Below are positions 32,461 to 44,252 of a stretch of 64,000 nucleotides of DNA, piece by piece (the first letter of the stretch is position 1; each line of letters begins with the position of its first letter). A program made the translations under genes and the position numbers. The notes below the pieces were generated by a model. The model ran no database searches. It saw only the letters and a program-made list of their open reading frames with translations, and was not told where the DNA came from. Source of the DNA: Capsicum annuum (lineage: Eukaryota; Streptophyta; Magnoliopsida; Solanales; Solanaceae); assembly GCF_002878395.1 (NCBI RefSeq), contig NC_061121.1, positions 41,459,815-41,523,814 on the forward strand. The letters run 5' to 3'.

Positions 32461-32935
32461 AGGGATTATTTCTTGGGGATGATGCAAATAGTTACTACTC
32501 ATAAATGGTATATAAACTGCACTATTCTGATAAATAAGGAATTTTCTATCACTAATATTGCTATGATTGATAGTGGTGCTGATGTTAGCTGTATTCAAGA
32601 AGGACTAATTCCAACCAGATATTTTGAAAAAACTACTCACATAGTCAAGTCTGCATCTGGTCATACTCTTGATATCAACTATAAATTACTAAATACTCAT
32701 ATATGTCGAGATAAAATCTGCATTCCACATTTCTTCTTTTTAGTAAAAAAATCAGTTATATCCTCCTATTATCTTAGGAACACCTTTTATAAATGCTATT
32801 TATCCTTATACACATATTGATGTAAATGGTTTTAAGGCTACTTATAAGAATAAACAAATCTCTTATCCTTTTGTTACTAATCCTGTAACAAGGGATATAA
32901 ATGCCCTCATCAGTGTGAAACAAAAGTAAATTAAT
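32461..32935 (+). pseudogene. EPRV aspartic protease
   Basis: Continues the long frame: CTILINKEFSITNIAMIDSG with the catalytic DSGA (Asp codon 32569-32571), LIPTRYFEKTTHIVKSASGH, CIPHFFFLVKK. A single-base change of frame near 32748 interrupts it; beyond, NAIYPYTHIDVNGF and VTRDINALISVKQK can be read in the shifted frame. The stop near 32928 precedes the RT segment. Confidence 0.87.
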
Positions 32936-32953
32936 TTTTTACAATTAGAACTA

Positions 32954-34417
32954 ATGAGTATTAATATTTTTGATACTTTAAAATTAGTAAAAGTCCAAGA
33001 AAAAATAAAATTAATTTCTAATCAATTGATTCTTGATATTTGTGCGGATTATCCAAATGCTTTCTGGAATCGAAAGAAGCATATTGTTTCTCTTCCTTAT
33101 GAAAATGACTTCAGTGAAGAAAAACTTCCAACAAAATCTCGACCCTGTCAAATGAATACAGAGTTAGTAGAATTCTGTAAAACAGAGATTGATAGTCTTC
33201 TGCAAAAGGGTCTTATAAAACCTTCAAAATCCCCCTGGTCTTGCACTACTTTTTATGTCAATAATGCTGCTAAAAAAGAACGAGGAGTACCTCGACTAGT
33301 CATAAACTATAAACCTCTGAATAAAGTTTTAAAATGGATTTGATATCCTATACCAAATAAAAAAGACTTACTTTCCAGATTATATGATGCTAATATATTC
33401 TCTAAATTAGATTTAAAATCTGGATATTGAAAAATTCAAATTGATGAAGAACATACTTATAGAACTGCTTTTAATGTCCCTTTTGGACAGTATGAATGAA
33501 ATGTTATACCATTCGGTTTAAAAAATGCTCCTTCCGAATTTCAAAAAATTATGAATGACATTTTTAATCCCTATATGGACTTTATTATTGTCTATATTGA
33601 TGATATTTTGGTATTCTAAAAAATCCTTGAATCTCATTTTAAACATTTGTATACGTTTAAACAAATAATTATACAAAATGGCTTGGTCATCTCCAAACCA
33701 AAGATAAGTTTATTCCAGACAAATATTAGATTTTTAGGACATAATATTTCTCAAGGTTCTATTGAGCCTATACAACGAGTTCTAGAATTTGCTAAAAAAT
33801 TCCCTGATATTCTTACTGATAAAAAACAACTTCAAAGATTCCTTGGTAGTCTTAATTATATTTCCCCTTTTTATGAAAATCTGTCTATAGATTTAGCTCC
33901 TTTATATGATAGACTAAAAAAGAATCACAAAACTCCTTGGACTCAAGTCCACACTGATTTAGTAAAATTAATTAAAAACAGAGTTCAAACTCTTCCTTGT
34001 ACATCTCTTGCAAACCCTAACTAGTTAAAAATCGTTGAAACTGATGCTTCTAATATTGGGTATGGCGGAATACTTAAACAATTTAATCCCCATACAAAAA
34101 TAGAATGTTTGATTCGATTTTATTCTGGTAAATGGACTGAAAGTCAGAAAAAATACGCCACAGTAGCCCATGAAATGTTAACTATTGTAAAATGTGTTTT
34201 AAAATTTCAAGATGATTTTTATAATCAAAGATTTATAATTAGAACTGATGCTCAATCCATTAAATTTATGTTTAACAAAGACTTTAAACATGATGCCTCT
34301 AAATTAATATTTGCAAGATGGCAAGCTCAATTAGCCCCTTTTGATTATGAAATACAATATAAGAAGGGTAGTGAAAATTCTTTGCCTGATTTTCTATCTC
34401 GCGAATATCTAACATGA
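32954..34417 (+). pseudogene. EPRV reverse transcriptase-RNase H
   Basis: Frame 32954-33343 has MSINIFDTLKLVKVQEKIKL, KSRPCQMNTELVEFCKTE and VPRLVINYKPLNKVL. The same frame continues with stops near 33341, 33428, 33499 and 33617 through [15 protein letters not shown] and the active site YIDDILVF (33593-33604). 33647-34024 covers the thumb and start of RNase H, ending at a TAG in place of Trp. 34025-34417 has ETDASNIGYGGILKQ, VAHEMLTIVKC, RTDAQSIKFMFNKD and the tail LPDFLSREYLT. Four of the stops are TGG-to-TGA/TAG or similar transitions. Enzyme core otherwise well preserved. Confidence 0.92.
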
Positions 34418-34622
34418 ATTTTTACACGCACTTCCTCCCTGAGAAAACTATAATTACTATTATCAAATGCATTCCTTTAAACAAAGATATTCATTTTCTT
34501 ATCTTATAAAATCTAATTTGTAGACTAATAGAAGAAGATTTATTCCTTAACCACGACGAATTCCTTGAAAATGAAATTTATTAGTTTGATATTGACTTAA
34601 GTGATTAATGTTTACATATATA
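34418..34622 (+). other. EPRV inter-ORF region
   Basis: Non-coding 205 bases between the RNase H stop and the ATG of the last ORF. Homologous stretches lie on the minus strand at 16528-16790, 18907-19150 and 27228-27385. AT-rich; no promoter is clear. Confidence 0.6.
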
Positions 34623-36267
34623 ATGAAGTTCTTTCTACACTTCTTCTCTGAAAAGTTCTTAATCTCCTTTATAAAAGCAGTTCCTCTAAATATGGACCTA
34701 CACATGCTCATACTTCGGAAAGTCATTGATGATCTTATCATAAAGGACACACTTTATGAAGATCTCTTTGAATATATGTCATAGTATGCTGATCAAATTC
34801 CTGATTATTGATGCAGTATAGATCCTCCTTGGCAAATCGCCAAAGGAAGAGAAAGGGGTGGAAGGAGTCAAAACTCTTCATAACAAGGAGGACGAACAAA
34901 CCCTTCATATTTTGATCAAAGAAATTCTGCATATAGCTCTTCAAGTTCTAATTTTCCTATATTACAACGAGAAAATAGAACTTTAATTAATTCAAAAATT
35001 CCTCAAGATGAATCATCATCATCCAAAACTCTGAATATTGGTTCTTCCGTGCATTTAGAAGATATTCCTAAAAATCATCCATTGTATAAACAACTGCAAT
35101 CTTATCTATCAGATCAATAAAAAACTGCAGATTTTTTTGCGTCCATAGTTCAAGAAAATTATGAAGATAAGCCTTCATATGAAAAATTGGATGCTAGAGA
35201 ACTTATATTATATATTGAAAATCAACATATTCCTTGTAAAAAAAAACTCTGAAGAAGCATGGCGAATACTTAAGAATTATCATACTGCCAACGTATATTT
35301 TACTGGCGAATCATATAAAATCCGGACTTATTATGAACATATATTAGTGCAAACATTCAGTGCAACTTTTGATCACAGGCCCCTCGGAGAAACTACCCCT
35401 GGAGTACATGGATACTCCAAAATGGTAATTAAAAAATTTATTCCTATTGAAGAATGGGGTATTTCACCAATGACTCAACGATCTATGCCAATGGGGCCAA
35501 TGGGACAAACACTTGCCAATTTCACCTACTGGGATTATATTAAAGCCTTTTCTCAAGTATTATATTACAATAATTATAAGCACAAAAACACTTGGTTTAT
35601 AAAAATTTGTGCTAAAGTATTTGAAAAACTCATTCCAAATTGGTTTATTAAATGGTGGACTCAACATGGACCTACAGTCAAAATATTACCTCCAGAATAT
35701 TCTTCTCTGTACTATTCATGGAAAAAATCCTCCCCTTTCTTAACAGAATTATATCTTTCAGATCATATTTGTAAAATTGATACTATTGATCAGATGTATT
35801 TCTACATAGAATTCCCTATCCCTTGGATCCATCGATAGTCCATAGAAATAGGCTATGACACTCAACAAATTCCTGCCTTATACCGAATATTCTATTGTAA
35901 TTTTTGGGACAAATTGCTTTGAAAAGATTTAGATACTAAACTCACCTATGGTCATGAACAAAGGGAGGAAATAATCAAGAAAATTGCTGAATATGAAAAA
36001 ACTCCCAAAAAATCAATTTTGGTTGAAGAAAAAAGTCTTAACTATGTTTCTAGAAGAATATTTGCACATGACGGGAATAAAATGCAAATGATAGAAGAAT
36101 ATTTATTAGAAGTAAGAGATAAATTACTTCAAACTGTTAAGCAAAATTCAGACATCTCAATGAATAGCACCGAAGCAAATACTGAAGATATTACCGATTC
36201 CCAACCTCTGAAAATTCTGATAGAAGAAGAAGAAATTGAAAAAGCTAAAACATTCATCAAGAAATAG
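34623..36267 (+). pseudogene. EPRV last ORF (function unknown)
   Basis: ATG at 34623 gives MKFFLHFFSEKFLISF. A stop in place of Trp occurs near 34782, and a TGA at 34809-34811 closes a 62-codon unit at the same place as in the minus copies. Beyond it the frame reads RTNPSYFDQRN, NIGSSVHLEDIPKNHPLY, then 35161-35838 with EEAWRILKNYHTANVYFTGE, IEEWGISPMTQ, FTYWDYIKAFSQVLYYNN, FIKWWTQHGPTVKILPPE and DHICKIDTIDQMYFYIEFP. After stops near 35836 and 35922 the C-terminal VEEKSLNYVSRRIFAHDGN and the acidic IEEEEIEKAKTFIKK end at TAG. I recognise no domain; by position it could be the unknown ORF2 of florendovirus-like genomes. Confidence 0.75.
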
Positions 36268-37078
36268 AAAGGCAAAGACAAGATATGACTGTTTGATAAG
36301 ACCCCTCTGTTCTTTCGTAATAGTAAAATCACTGTGCACAAGGACCCATCCATTACTGTGCAAGATTCTTTTTTTTATTATTTATAGACGCCTCATTCTT
36401 GTGAAGAGGCAGGAGTCAAGAAGTTCTCTCCTTTTGTTTTCCACAAAACTCTCTCTCTCTCTCTCTCTCTATCCCTCTTTGTAACATATTTAAGAATTAA
36501 ATAAAAGAAGAAGCTACTGTTTACTACTATTTCACTCTGGTTCCCGGCTAATTAGGTACATATCTCTTTCTTACGTATGTACATTTAATTAAACTTCTAC
36601 CCTAACCCAGCTGTGACTATGTCCGGCTGAAAGGTTTCTTATATCTATGTTGAAGATTTAACTTCACTGACATGTTAACTATGAAAGCTCCAGACTCTAT
36701 CAAAATATAAAAGAATCCTTCTAAATTTTTGACTTGGTTCCAAAATGGAGGTACAGTCGAGTTCAATACACTTGTGTTAACCTTGTCTCTGTGACTCCGT
36801 CTAGTAAGTTGTGCCTCTCTAGCCCATTGTGCTGTTACGAAAAGGGCGAATTCCGCACAATTAGAACTTCTAGACACATAGATTTAATAAGGTTATTAAA
36901 TCTCTGACAAGTCTCATGTTTGGGTAAAAGAGCCCATACAGTCATTAAACTATATTTAATATTCTTTTCTATTTCGGTTGGTGCTTTGGTTCGGTCTTTC
37001 GACTTTGGCTTAATCCGATATTGTTATATGGTCTGGCAGGCTGAGTGGCATACCCCAGCCTAAGAGATTCTGTAAATG
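36268..37078 (+). promoter_or_regulatory. EPRV terminal repeat of the promoter/leader region
   Basis: Nearly identical to 27985-28791: same TATA-like block, CT tract (slightly longer) and AATAAA at 36500-36505. Homology stops at TGTAAATG, that is after the first two bases of the primer site, and the sequence passes straight into an ATAAT repeat. With the matching part of the last ORF the direct repeat is about 1.3 kb. Confidence 0.8.
36617..36877 (-). other. Second copy of the 86-codon antisense ORF in the EPRV leader
   Basis: Same length and nearly the same translation as 28330-28590 (MSRSSNCAEFALFVTAQWAR). No recognised family. May be chance openness in a recently duplicated region. Confidence 0.3.
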
Positions 37079-37135
37079 ATATAATATAATATAATATAAT
37101 ATAATATAATATAATATAATATAATATAATATATT
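37079..37135. repeat. (ATAAT)n microsatellite at the viral 3' junction
   Basis: About eleven ATAAT units directly follow the viral end. TA-rich simple repeats are a known preferred site of endogenous pararetroviruses of this type. Confidence 0.9.
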
Positions 37136-37606
37136 AAAAATGTGAAGGGCCTAAAAAGTATTGTTTGAACTTTTTGTCTTTCATTAAAAGTCTTTGATTT
37201 AGACAAAATCGTCTTTTTATTATTTTTTTTTAATGATTTGAAAACTAATTAAATATATTTATTTTAAAATCTTTCCTTATTAGAAGTCATCATAATTTCA
37301 CTATTTTTTTCTAATTTATGAGTTGAAATTAATTAAATATATTTATGGTAAAACCTTTCCTTATTAGAAGTCATCAAAATTAATTAATAACAACTAATAC
37401 TTTTTTCATTAGTTTAAGAATTCTTAATCAACTAAATTTGATTTTAAGAAGATTTTAAAAATCTAGAAATAAATTTAAAATCATTAGAATAAGAAAAATA
37501 TAATAAGTACTAGATTTAAAATTTTTTTAAGTATGTAATAAGAATATAATCAATGATTTTGTAAGAATATGACTTTAAAAATGAAGAAAGATTTTAAATA
37601 TATGTG

Positions 37607-37661
<55 letters not shown>

Positions 37662-37805
37662 CAACAACAACAATAATAATAATAATCGTAACACAAATAT
37701 GGTTCAAATTGATGCGTTTCTTTTAGCTTGTGGCAACAAGGGAAAGCAGTACTATATGACAAACGCAAAAGTGATAATCCGTCAATCACCTAAAATTTTT
37801 GGTGG

Positions 37806-37853
<48 letters not shown>

Positions 37854-37994
37854 GTATGTTTATATTTACATTATAATATAAAAGTGTGAAAGATTTTTGA
37901 AAACCAATTTGAACTTTTACACTTTATTAAAATCCTCTGCAATAGACAAAATCATTTAATTTGAAATAATCAAACGTTACACCTGCGAGACACA
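37136..37994. repeat. AT-rich spacer with (TAA)n, (CAA)n, (TA)n and (TGTA)n tracts
   Basis: No gene. (TAA)n runs from about 37609 to 37657, (CAA)n to about 37672 and TAA again to about 37687. A (TA)n tract at 37808-37841 passes into (TGTA)n to about 37859. Direct repeats with CTTTCCTTATTAGAAGTCAT occur near 37272 and 37358. Confidence 0.85.
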
Positions 37995-39227
37995 TGTTGA
38001 GTTCAAAATTGAGAGGCGTCATGCGGAAGCTATTAGTTGCATATCATTGTGGTGACAATTCAGGAAACACATAAAACAAAACTAAAAACTTAATATTTTT
38101 ATATTATTTTGCCAATTGGCCTACATATAAAAATTAATTTTAAAGAAAACATAGATTGTTAGGAGAAAATCTCCCTCTAAATAAAACTCTTGACTCTTAA
38201 AAGACAACATTGTGGATGCTATTGTGTTATGACTTGAGAAGAGAGTTGTTCTATTTATAGAGTTACAAAACCCTTCTTCTAAAAAAGAATAAACCTAATA
38301 GAAATCTAATAGGAAATAAATCTTTTCCTACTAGAAAACTTTTTCTACTGAGAAATCCTTTTCGAAGTAAACACAATTATGGTAGAATCCAAGTAAGGTA
38401 AGAAATTCGAGACAAATCCTAACAAATCTCCCCTTGGCCTAAATTTTCTGGCAAAATTGATCATCATCTTTTTCTTCATGTAATCTTCATAACTTCTGCT
38501 TGTCATGGTTAAAAATAAAGTTTAAAATATTATGGGTTAAAAATGTTTTTAAAAAAATATCTCATTTGTATTTTAAAAAATGCAGCAACAGGAATGTTGA
38601 AAATATGCTTTAAGCTCCTTCTCCACATGTAGCTAGAAAAAAATCTTTATTATCGCCAAATTGTTGTAGCGTGATTTTGAAACTGCTTTGAACTTGTTTA
38701 ATCTTGTGTCATCACACCATTGAATCATAGGTGCTGATACCACTTGTTGGGTTCGAAATCGAGAGGGCTTCATGCGGAAGCTATTAGTTGCAAATCATTG
38801 TGGTGACAATTCAGAAGACACATGAAACAATACTAAAAAATTAATATTATTATATTATTTGACTAATTGGCCTACATATAAAAACTAATTTCAAAGAAAA
38901 CATAGACCGCTGGGAGAAAATCTCCCCCTAAATAAAGACTCTTGACTCTTAAAAGACAGACTACATTGTGGATGATATTGTGTTATGAATTGACTCTTAA
39001 AAGACAGACTACATTGTGGATGATATTGTGTTATGACTTGAGAAGAGAGTTGTTCTATTTATAGAGTTACAAAACCTTCTTTAAAAAAGAATAAACCTAA
39101 TAAAAATCTAATAGTAAAGAGATATTTTCCTACTAGGAAACCTTTTCTACTAAGAAATCCTATTCGAAGTAAAACACAATTATGGAAGAATGTAAGTAAG
39201 AGAAAAAATTCGGGACAAATCCTAACA
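37995..39227 (-). mobile_element. TRIM (terminal-repeat retrotransposon in miniature)
   Basis: Two direct LTRs, 37995-38424 (430 bp) and 38745-39227 (483 bp), each begin TGTTG and end TAACA on the plus strand. They flank a 320-bp interior without coding capacity. On the minus strand the primer site AGTGGTATCAGCACC (38729-38743) adjoins the right LTR and the polypurine GGCCAAGGGGAGATT (38427-38441) adjoins the left, so the element is minus-oriented. Flanking 5-mers ACACA and ACACG differ by one base. The element must move with enzymes from others. Confidence 0.85.
38943..39037. repeat. 48-bp tandem duplication inside the right TRIM LTR
   Basis: Unit beginning TGACTCTTAAAAGACAGACT occurs at 38943-38990 and 38991-39037. 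The left LTR has a single, slightly shorter version. It accounts for most of the length difference between the LTRs, so it arose after insertion. Confidence 0.85.
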
Positions 39228-42200
39228 ACACGTGCGGTTAAACTAGTTTTCTTAAAAGTGGTATAGTATTATCTGTTGACATCCATGCTATAGGAAGTCT
39301 AAATGATGTACTTGATTGGATGTTGATTTATTTACTTAAAGGACTAGTGATTAATTCTCACTTGATACACTTTTGGTGCGCCCATATTCTAGATATCCTA
39401 AATTCGCCTTTGGTTAAGACTTGTGTTATTTTCGTATATTAGCCATTGAACCTCCCTTTTTAAATTTTTCTTTTACTAGAGTTGATGAACAATCTGCTTG
39501 TAAATTTCTTTTACTTATGATCAATACAAAGCTTAATTTGCAATTTGACTATGGCAAAATATATTTCAAAAGATAGAAACACCGAAAACGAAGAAGGTCA
39601 ATTTGCTCTTGAGCAGAGTTGGTCTGCTGATAAGAAATTGTTAGTATGGAGTACAGTATGTATATCCTAGTTAGGCTGGATGCTTTGGTTTTATGTTTAT
39701 AACTATATATAGAAGTAATAGAACATGTGTTTTATGTTTATAGTATTTACAATGGAACTGTTAGAACAATAAACTGGATTATACTTTGTTTATGTGATGA
39801 TGACTTTCTGTTTTCCTTATTGTTCTTTTTGGCCTAGGAGTGGAAGGAAAGTAAAGGTTGATATGGTTTTCCTCTTAATTATCCAAATAAAACTTTGGAA
39901 AGATTGCATATTTGGTAAACTTAGAGAAGTGTTTATTCCATTTTCACCTTCTTAACTAGACGATTAGAATTACTCTTAAACCCTTGGCATTAATTTACTT
40001 ACTTCCTTTCTCTTTTCTATATAGGTAGTCACGGGTGGAGCTACTATAGGTGAAGGGTTGTCAGGTGTATATCCTCTGCTAAAGATTTATGTAGTGTACA
40101 AAAGCTAAATATTAATTATTGTGTGTATCTTTAGACTTTAATTTTACATACCCTTAATATAATTGAGAAGAAAATTTGCTCACCTCGACTAAAAATCCAT
40201 CACAATTTTCATAAATTGGAGAGCTGAACTCATACTTTAAAGAAAATGTATATAATGAGTTCAGTATCAAAGATGTTCGCGATTGAACTTTTAAAATTTA
40301 ATTCTAAATTAATCCGCTTCTGTTATACTTTATACTCCCTTAGTTTCTTTTTCAAGTGACAGTAAACATTCTTTTTCTTTTTTGAAATTTGGGGTCTTCA
40401 TGGCATTTGAAAATTATAAATCAAATTATTTTCAAATCTAAAAATATTTTATTTTAGGAAAAAATACTAGTATAACATAAAATGAAATACATGGAATACG
40501 ACATTATTTAGGACCACTAAAGCTTTGAGAAGTGCAGTATTTCGTGGAGATTAAATATTTAGGTTCAGAATACTATGTTAAAAAACAAAATAATATTGCT
40601 TTTATTTCCATCAATAGATAGAATCAATAGTACCAGAAAAAGGGTATTAATTTCATCACATCAGAGATATACAAGAATAAAAATGAGAGATTTTAAGTGA
40701 TGAGTATATTTTGAATCCCAACAAACAAACATAATCATTTCTCTTTGGAGAATAAGGTTACAAAGGGACAAGATTTGATGTAAAACCAACGCCCCTTTTC
40801 CATTAAATTAACACCTAATTAACAAGTTATCTAGCTATCTATCTTTTCAACTATATATTTATAATTAGTAATCCTAATTGCTATAGCTATAACAATGATA
40901 AAGTATTTAGTGTAGCCTCATAAATAGGATTTAAGAAGAATGATGTGTAGACAGATCTATCTTATTCGATTAATAGAGAGATTGTTTCTGATAGATCGTC
41001 GAACAAATAAAGCATATCAAAGTAGATTTGAAAAAAAAATACAGTAATGAAAAACTCATATTGAAAATAGTAATAACAACAACAAATAATATAATCATTG
41101 TAACCATATTTATATGGCAATTACAATTTAATACAGGCGTATGAATTAGAAATCTTTGCTCATGAGATAGACTTTTGATTGGTTCCGCGAATTCAAGCAA
41201 AAAATAAATAAATTATTCGCATAGTAGTGGATAAGATGTGCAGCAAATCAAGGATTATAGAAGGCTTCAAAGGTAAAGATTTCCATTAAAACACTTTGCG
41301 AGTTCGTAAGTAAATTTTCTTAAATTATGTCCAAAAAAAAGGTCCAAACTTATAGAATTTGTTCTGCAGAAATAACTGAAAATGTGGTACACATTGATTT
41401 GAAGTATTTTTAAAAAGTGATGAAATTTCTTTAAATTTCTGAAATAGAGAAATGTAATAATAGAAAAATGTGAATTATTTGATACAACTCATTTACAACT
41501 ATGCAAACAGACCAACTAATTCAATATTGGAAATCAGCTAAAATACAATCCAAAAACACAATATATTTGATAATTATTTGTGAATACGTTATTCTTATGT
41601 TGCCAATATAGATTAGATTGACAAGCCAACAAATATGAAGTTAAAAAATGTAAATAATTAACACACCATAAAAATGATTATAACTAACTAAGATCACTGT
41701 TATTATTTTTTCGCATGTTTCAGGAAAATTAAAGAAGAGAAAAAGAAAGAGAAGATGTCTTTTTTCATAATGAAAGAAAAATCAAGAAGTAGGAACACAC
41801 AATTCAGGATCTCGAATCGTATTTGTTTCACCAGTCATCTCTGTATTATAATCACATGTATATAAAAAATGAATTATATGGAAATTAATCAGAACACTAA
41901 TGGCCTACTTATAGAAGTACAAAAAATATGAGAAGCCCAAAAAATTTCATTAAGAAAGCATCATCCTGATATATATCCCTCAAAGAGCAAACAAACATTT
42001 ATTTCATTACATGGTTATAGAAATATTCAGAAACTCACCAGCTAGCTCCTTGATATATATGCTAGTTACACCAACATAGTAAATATATCTCGGACCAAAC
42101 AACATAATAATGATGAATCACACAGAAAATTAAAATAAAAAAATAAAACACAAAAATTAAAGCAACGAACTCATCACATGTCATGGGATGGTTGATATAT

Positions 42201-43469
42201 CGTGCTTTAATTTCTTCTTCTAACTAGCTAAAAAAATGTGAAATATAGTACTTATAGAAAGATGATTAAGAAAAAAGAAAAATATTTTCTCAAACGTGCA
42301 CACAAGATCTAAAGAACAATAGTATTATAATTAGTCGGACCAGTAGGCTTCGATTCCCAGGAGGAAGAGAAAGAGAGACATAAAGAAGATTAAGAAGAAA
42401 TCAACCACCATAATATTCATTAACCATTTAACCTTCTTCACTAATCATAGTTGTGAACTGTGAAGTAGCTAGCTAGGGTTTCTTCTTTTTCTTCGAAGTG
42501 CTCATCTTCAATCTACAAGAAAAACACCTTCTTCTTCTTGATCTTCCTTTTCTCTAACCCTTTTCTTATTTCTCCTTATAGTTATGATCTTTAAAGTCTT
42601 TGGTTGGGTTTTCATGAGAAGGTAAAAGAAAAAAAGTTTAATAAGATGACGAAAGTGAGGAAATAATGATGAGATCAAGAGGTTATTAGAGGACATGATG
42701 ATTACTAGATGGTATTTCTTTTTTTTTTTTCTCTTTTTTTCGCTTTGGTTTGAGAAATTAGAGAGAGGAAAACTATAGAGGCAAATTCTCAAGAAACATT
42801 CAAAAAAAAAAAAAAAAAAAAAACTTTTCTTCCTCTTGATCTTTCTTCTATACCATCATGAGAGAAAAACAGCGTAGAGAGAGAAGGAGCTTTAATTCTT
42901 TCTCTTTTCTTGAAGTTATGCGACTTTTTCCTTCTATTTTAAAACAATAAAATATGTGATGGTTAACATCTTTTTACTTTTAATCAAAGTTTTTGAGTTT
43001 CAGTTTTGAGTATAGGAAAAAAAATTATATTGTTGAGAGTGTCATTCGTGAAAATGAACGCTAAAATGCATGAATTTAAATTAATTAAGCTCCAACCCAA
43101 ATATTAAACTTTGGAAATTAAAAGAAAAAAACAAAGTTTGCCGAAAAAGGGAAACTTTATATTCACTTTTCTTGGGATAAGTTTTAACTTTTAAGAGACT
43201 TTTTTCTTCTTTCTTTTTTCACTAATTTTAATTGATTGGATTTTGTTTCAACTAGACATGACTTTACCCTATAATCAAGCGTAATTCTCTTTATGACTAT
43301 CCCCCTCCTCTTTAGCTAGGTCAAAGCCAAGAGTCAACTTTTTGTATCATAAGTACATCTATAATGCCAAATTATTACTGGTTTCTTCTGTTTGAAGTTT
43401 TTAACAAGATTCGAAAGCTTCACTTAAAATTTAGTAAGCGTTTGGAGATGAATTATACCTATTATTTGA
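39228..43469. other. Gene-free or unrecognised single-copy-like DNA
   Basis: I see no convincing gene. Weak items: a possible Stowaway-type terminal motif TACTCCCTTAGTTTC (about 40334) without a matching other end; a TC/GA-rich segment 42340-42960 with an A22 run at 42802-42823; and a lysine/serine-rich minus frame (42508-42792) explained by that low complexity. A GCTAGCTAGGGTTTCTTC motif near 42470 resembles 5' UTR sequence, but no following exon is recognised. Confidence 0.5.
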
Positions 43470-44060
43470 AAATTTAGTGTCATGATTCAAGAATATTCTT
43501 TAGCTGTAACAGGTGATTAGAATCATAAGTGATTCAAAGCTAACCCAAGATATTAGCATAATGCATGATCAGCTGAATACAAACATGAAAAAGAACTAAA
43601 TTGATTGATCGAAAGCATAATCATGAGATAAGTAATTTCAATATATTACATTTAAAAGTTTACAAAATTGAAACTGAACGCTGGAAGAATTGGAACTACA
43701 TATATACAATAACTAGGATTTACTGTTTATGAAACCACTACTAATGCTAATTTTAGGTAGTTGGGACATGACCCTCACTTATCCCTAATGAATACATAAG
43801 AATAGAAATGAAATACTGAAAAACTACAACTAACGTGAGTCTTCAAAATAAGAGAACTCATCACCTGCTGGCTGGATGTTGTGATCTGTTTGACCATGAT
43901 CCTTGAAGTAAGCACTTGAATCTACATCTCATGAAAAATCTAGGCAGAAGAGGTATGCGATCAGTACTTTTGAATGTACTGAGTATGCGAGATATGCACT
44001 ATGAATAACTAAATGAATATATAACTGATACGAACGATGATATATAATGATTCACTTGAA
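43470..44060 (-). repeat. Gypsy LTR fragment, minus orientation
   Basis: Reverse-complemented, the stretch near 43960-43985 reads CAGTACATTCAAAAGTACTG and that near 43860 CAGCAGGTGATGAGTTCTC. Both match LTR C around 56500-56630 (ACTCAGTACATTCCAGAAGT, then CAGCAGGTGATAAGTTCTT). It is a truncated relative of the C-family LTR; ends not resolved. Confidence 0.6.
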
Positions 44061-44068
44061 ATTCAAGA

Positions 44069-44084
44069 GGGGGGGGGGGGGGGG
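44069..44084 (+). repeat. G16 homopolymer
   Basis: Sixteen consecutive G between AAGA and ATGAATT. The surroundings resemble the polypurine end of an LTR element; the length may be inexact from slippage. Confidence 0.8.
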
Positions 44085-44185
44085 ATGAATTAAAAAAATT
44101 TCTTGAGTCGACTGTTGAGCCTTCTCAGCCGACTTACCTACAAATTAGTATATCGAACAAGCAAATTAGACTTATGAAAATAGTA

Positions 44186-44194
44186 AAGTAAATA
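44186..44194. repeat. 9-bp target-site duplication of the MULE (left)
   Basis: AAGTAAATA, repeated exactly at 53709-53717 on the other side of the element. Confidence 0.85.
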
Positions 44195-44252
44195 GAGACA
44201 ATTTTGATTCCTACCCACTTTCAAAACTTATTTTGAGTCATAGACACCAAAT
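44195..44252. repeat. MULE left terminal inverted repeat (clear part)
   Basis: Contains CACTTTCAAAACTTATTTTG; pairs with 53651-53708 in inverse orientation with several mismatches. Confidence 0.75.

Noticed and set aside
16476..37078. A functional, inducible virus
   Set aside because: Coat protein, polymerase and last ORF all carry stops or frameshifts in every copy seen here; only the plus movement protein is open.
37550..37789. 79-codon minus frame with poly-Tyr
   Set aside because: Product of the (TAA)n/(CAA)n microsatellite.
40334..40510. Stowaway MITE
   Set aside because: Only one terminal-like motif (TACTCCCTTAGTTTC); no inverted partner or TA duplication found.
42508..42792. 94-codon minus frame with Lys-rich runs
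   Set aside because: Low-complexity TC/GA region; no domain, no clear promoter or splice sites.
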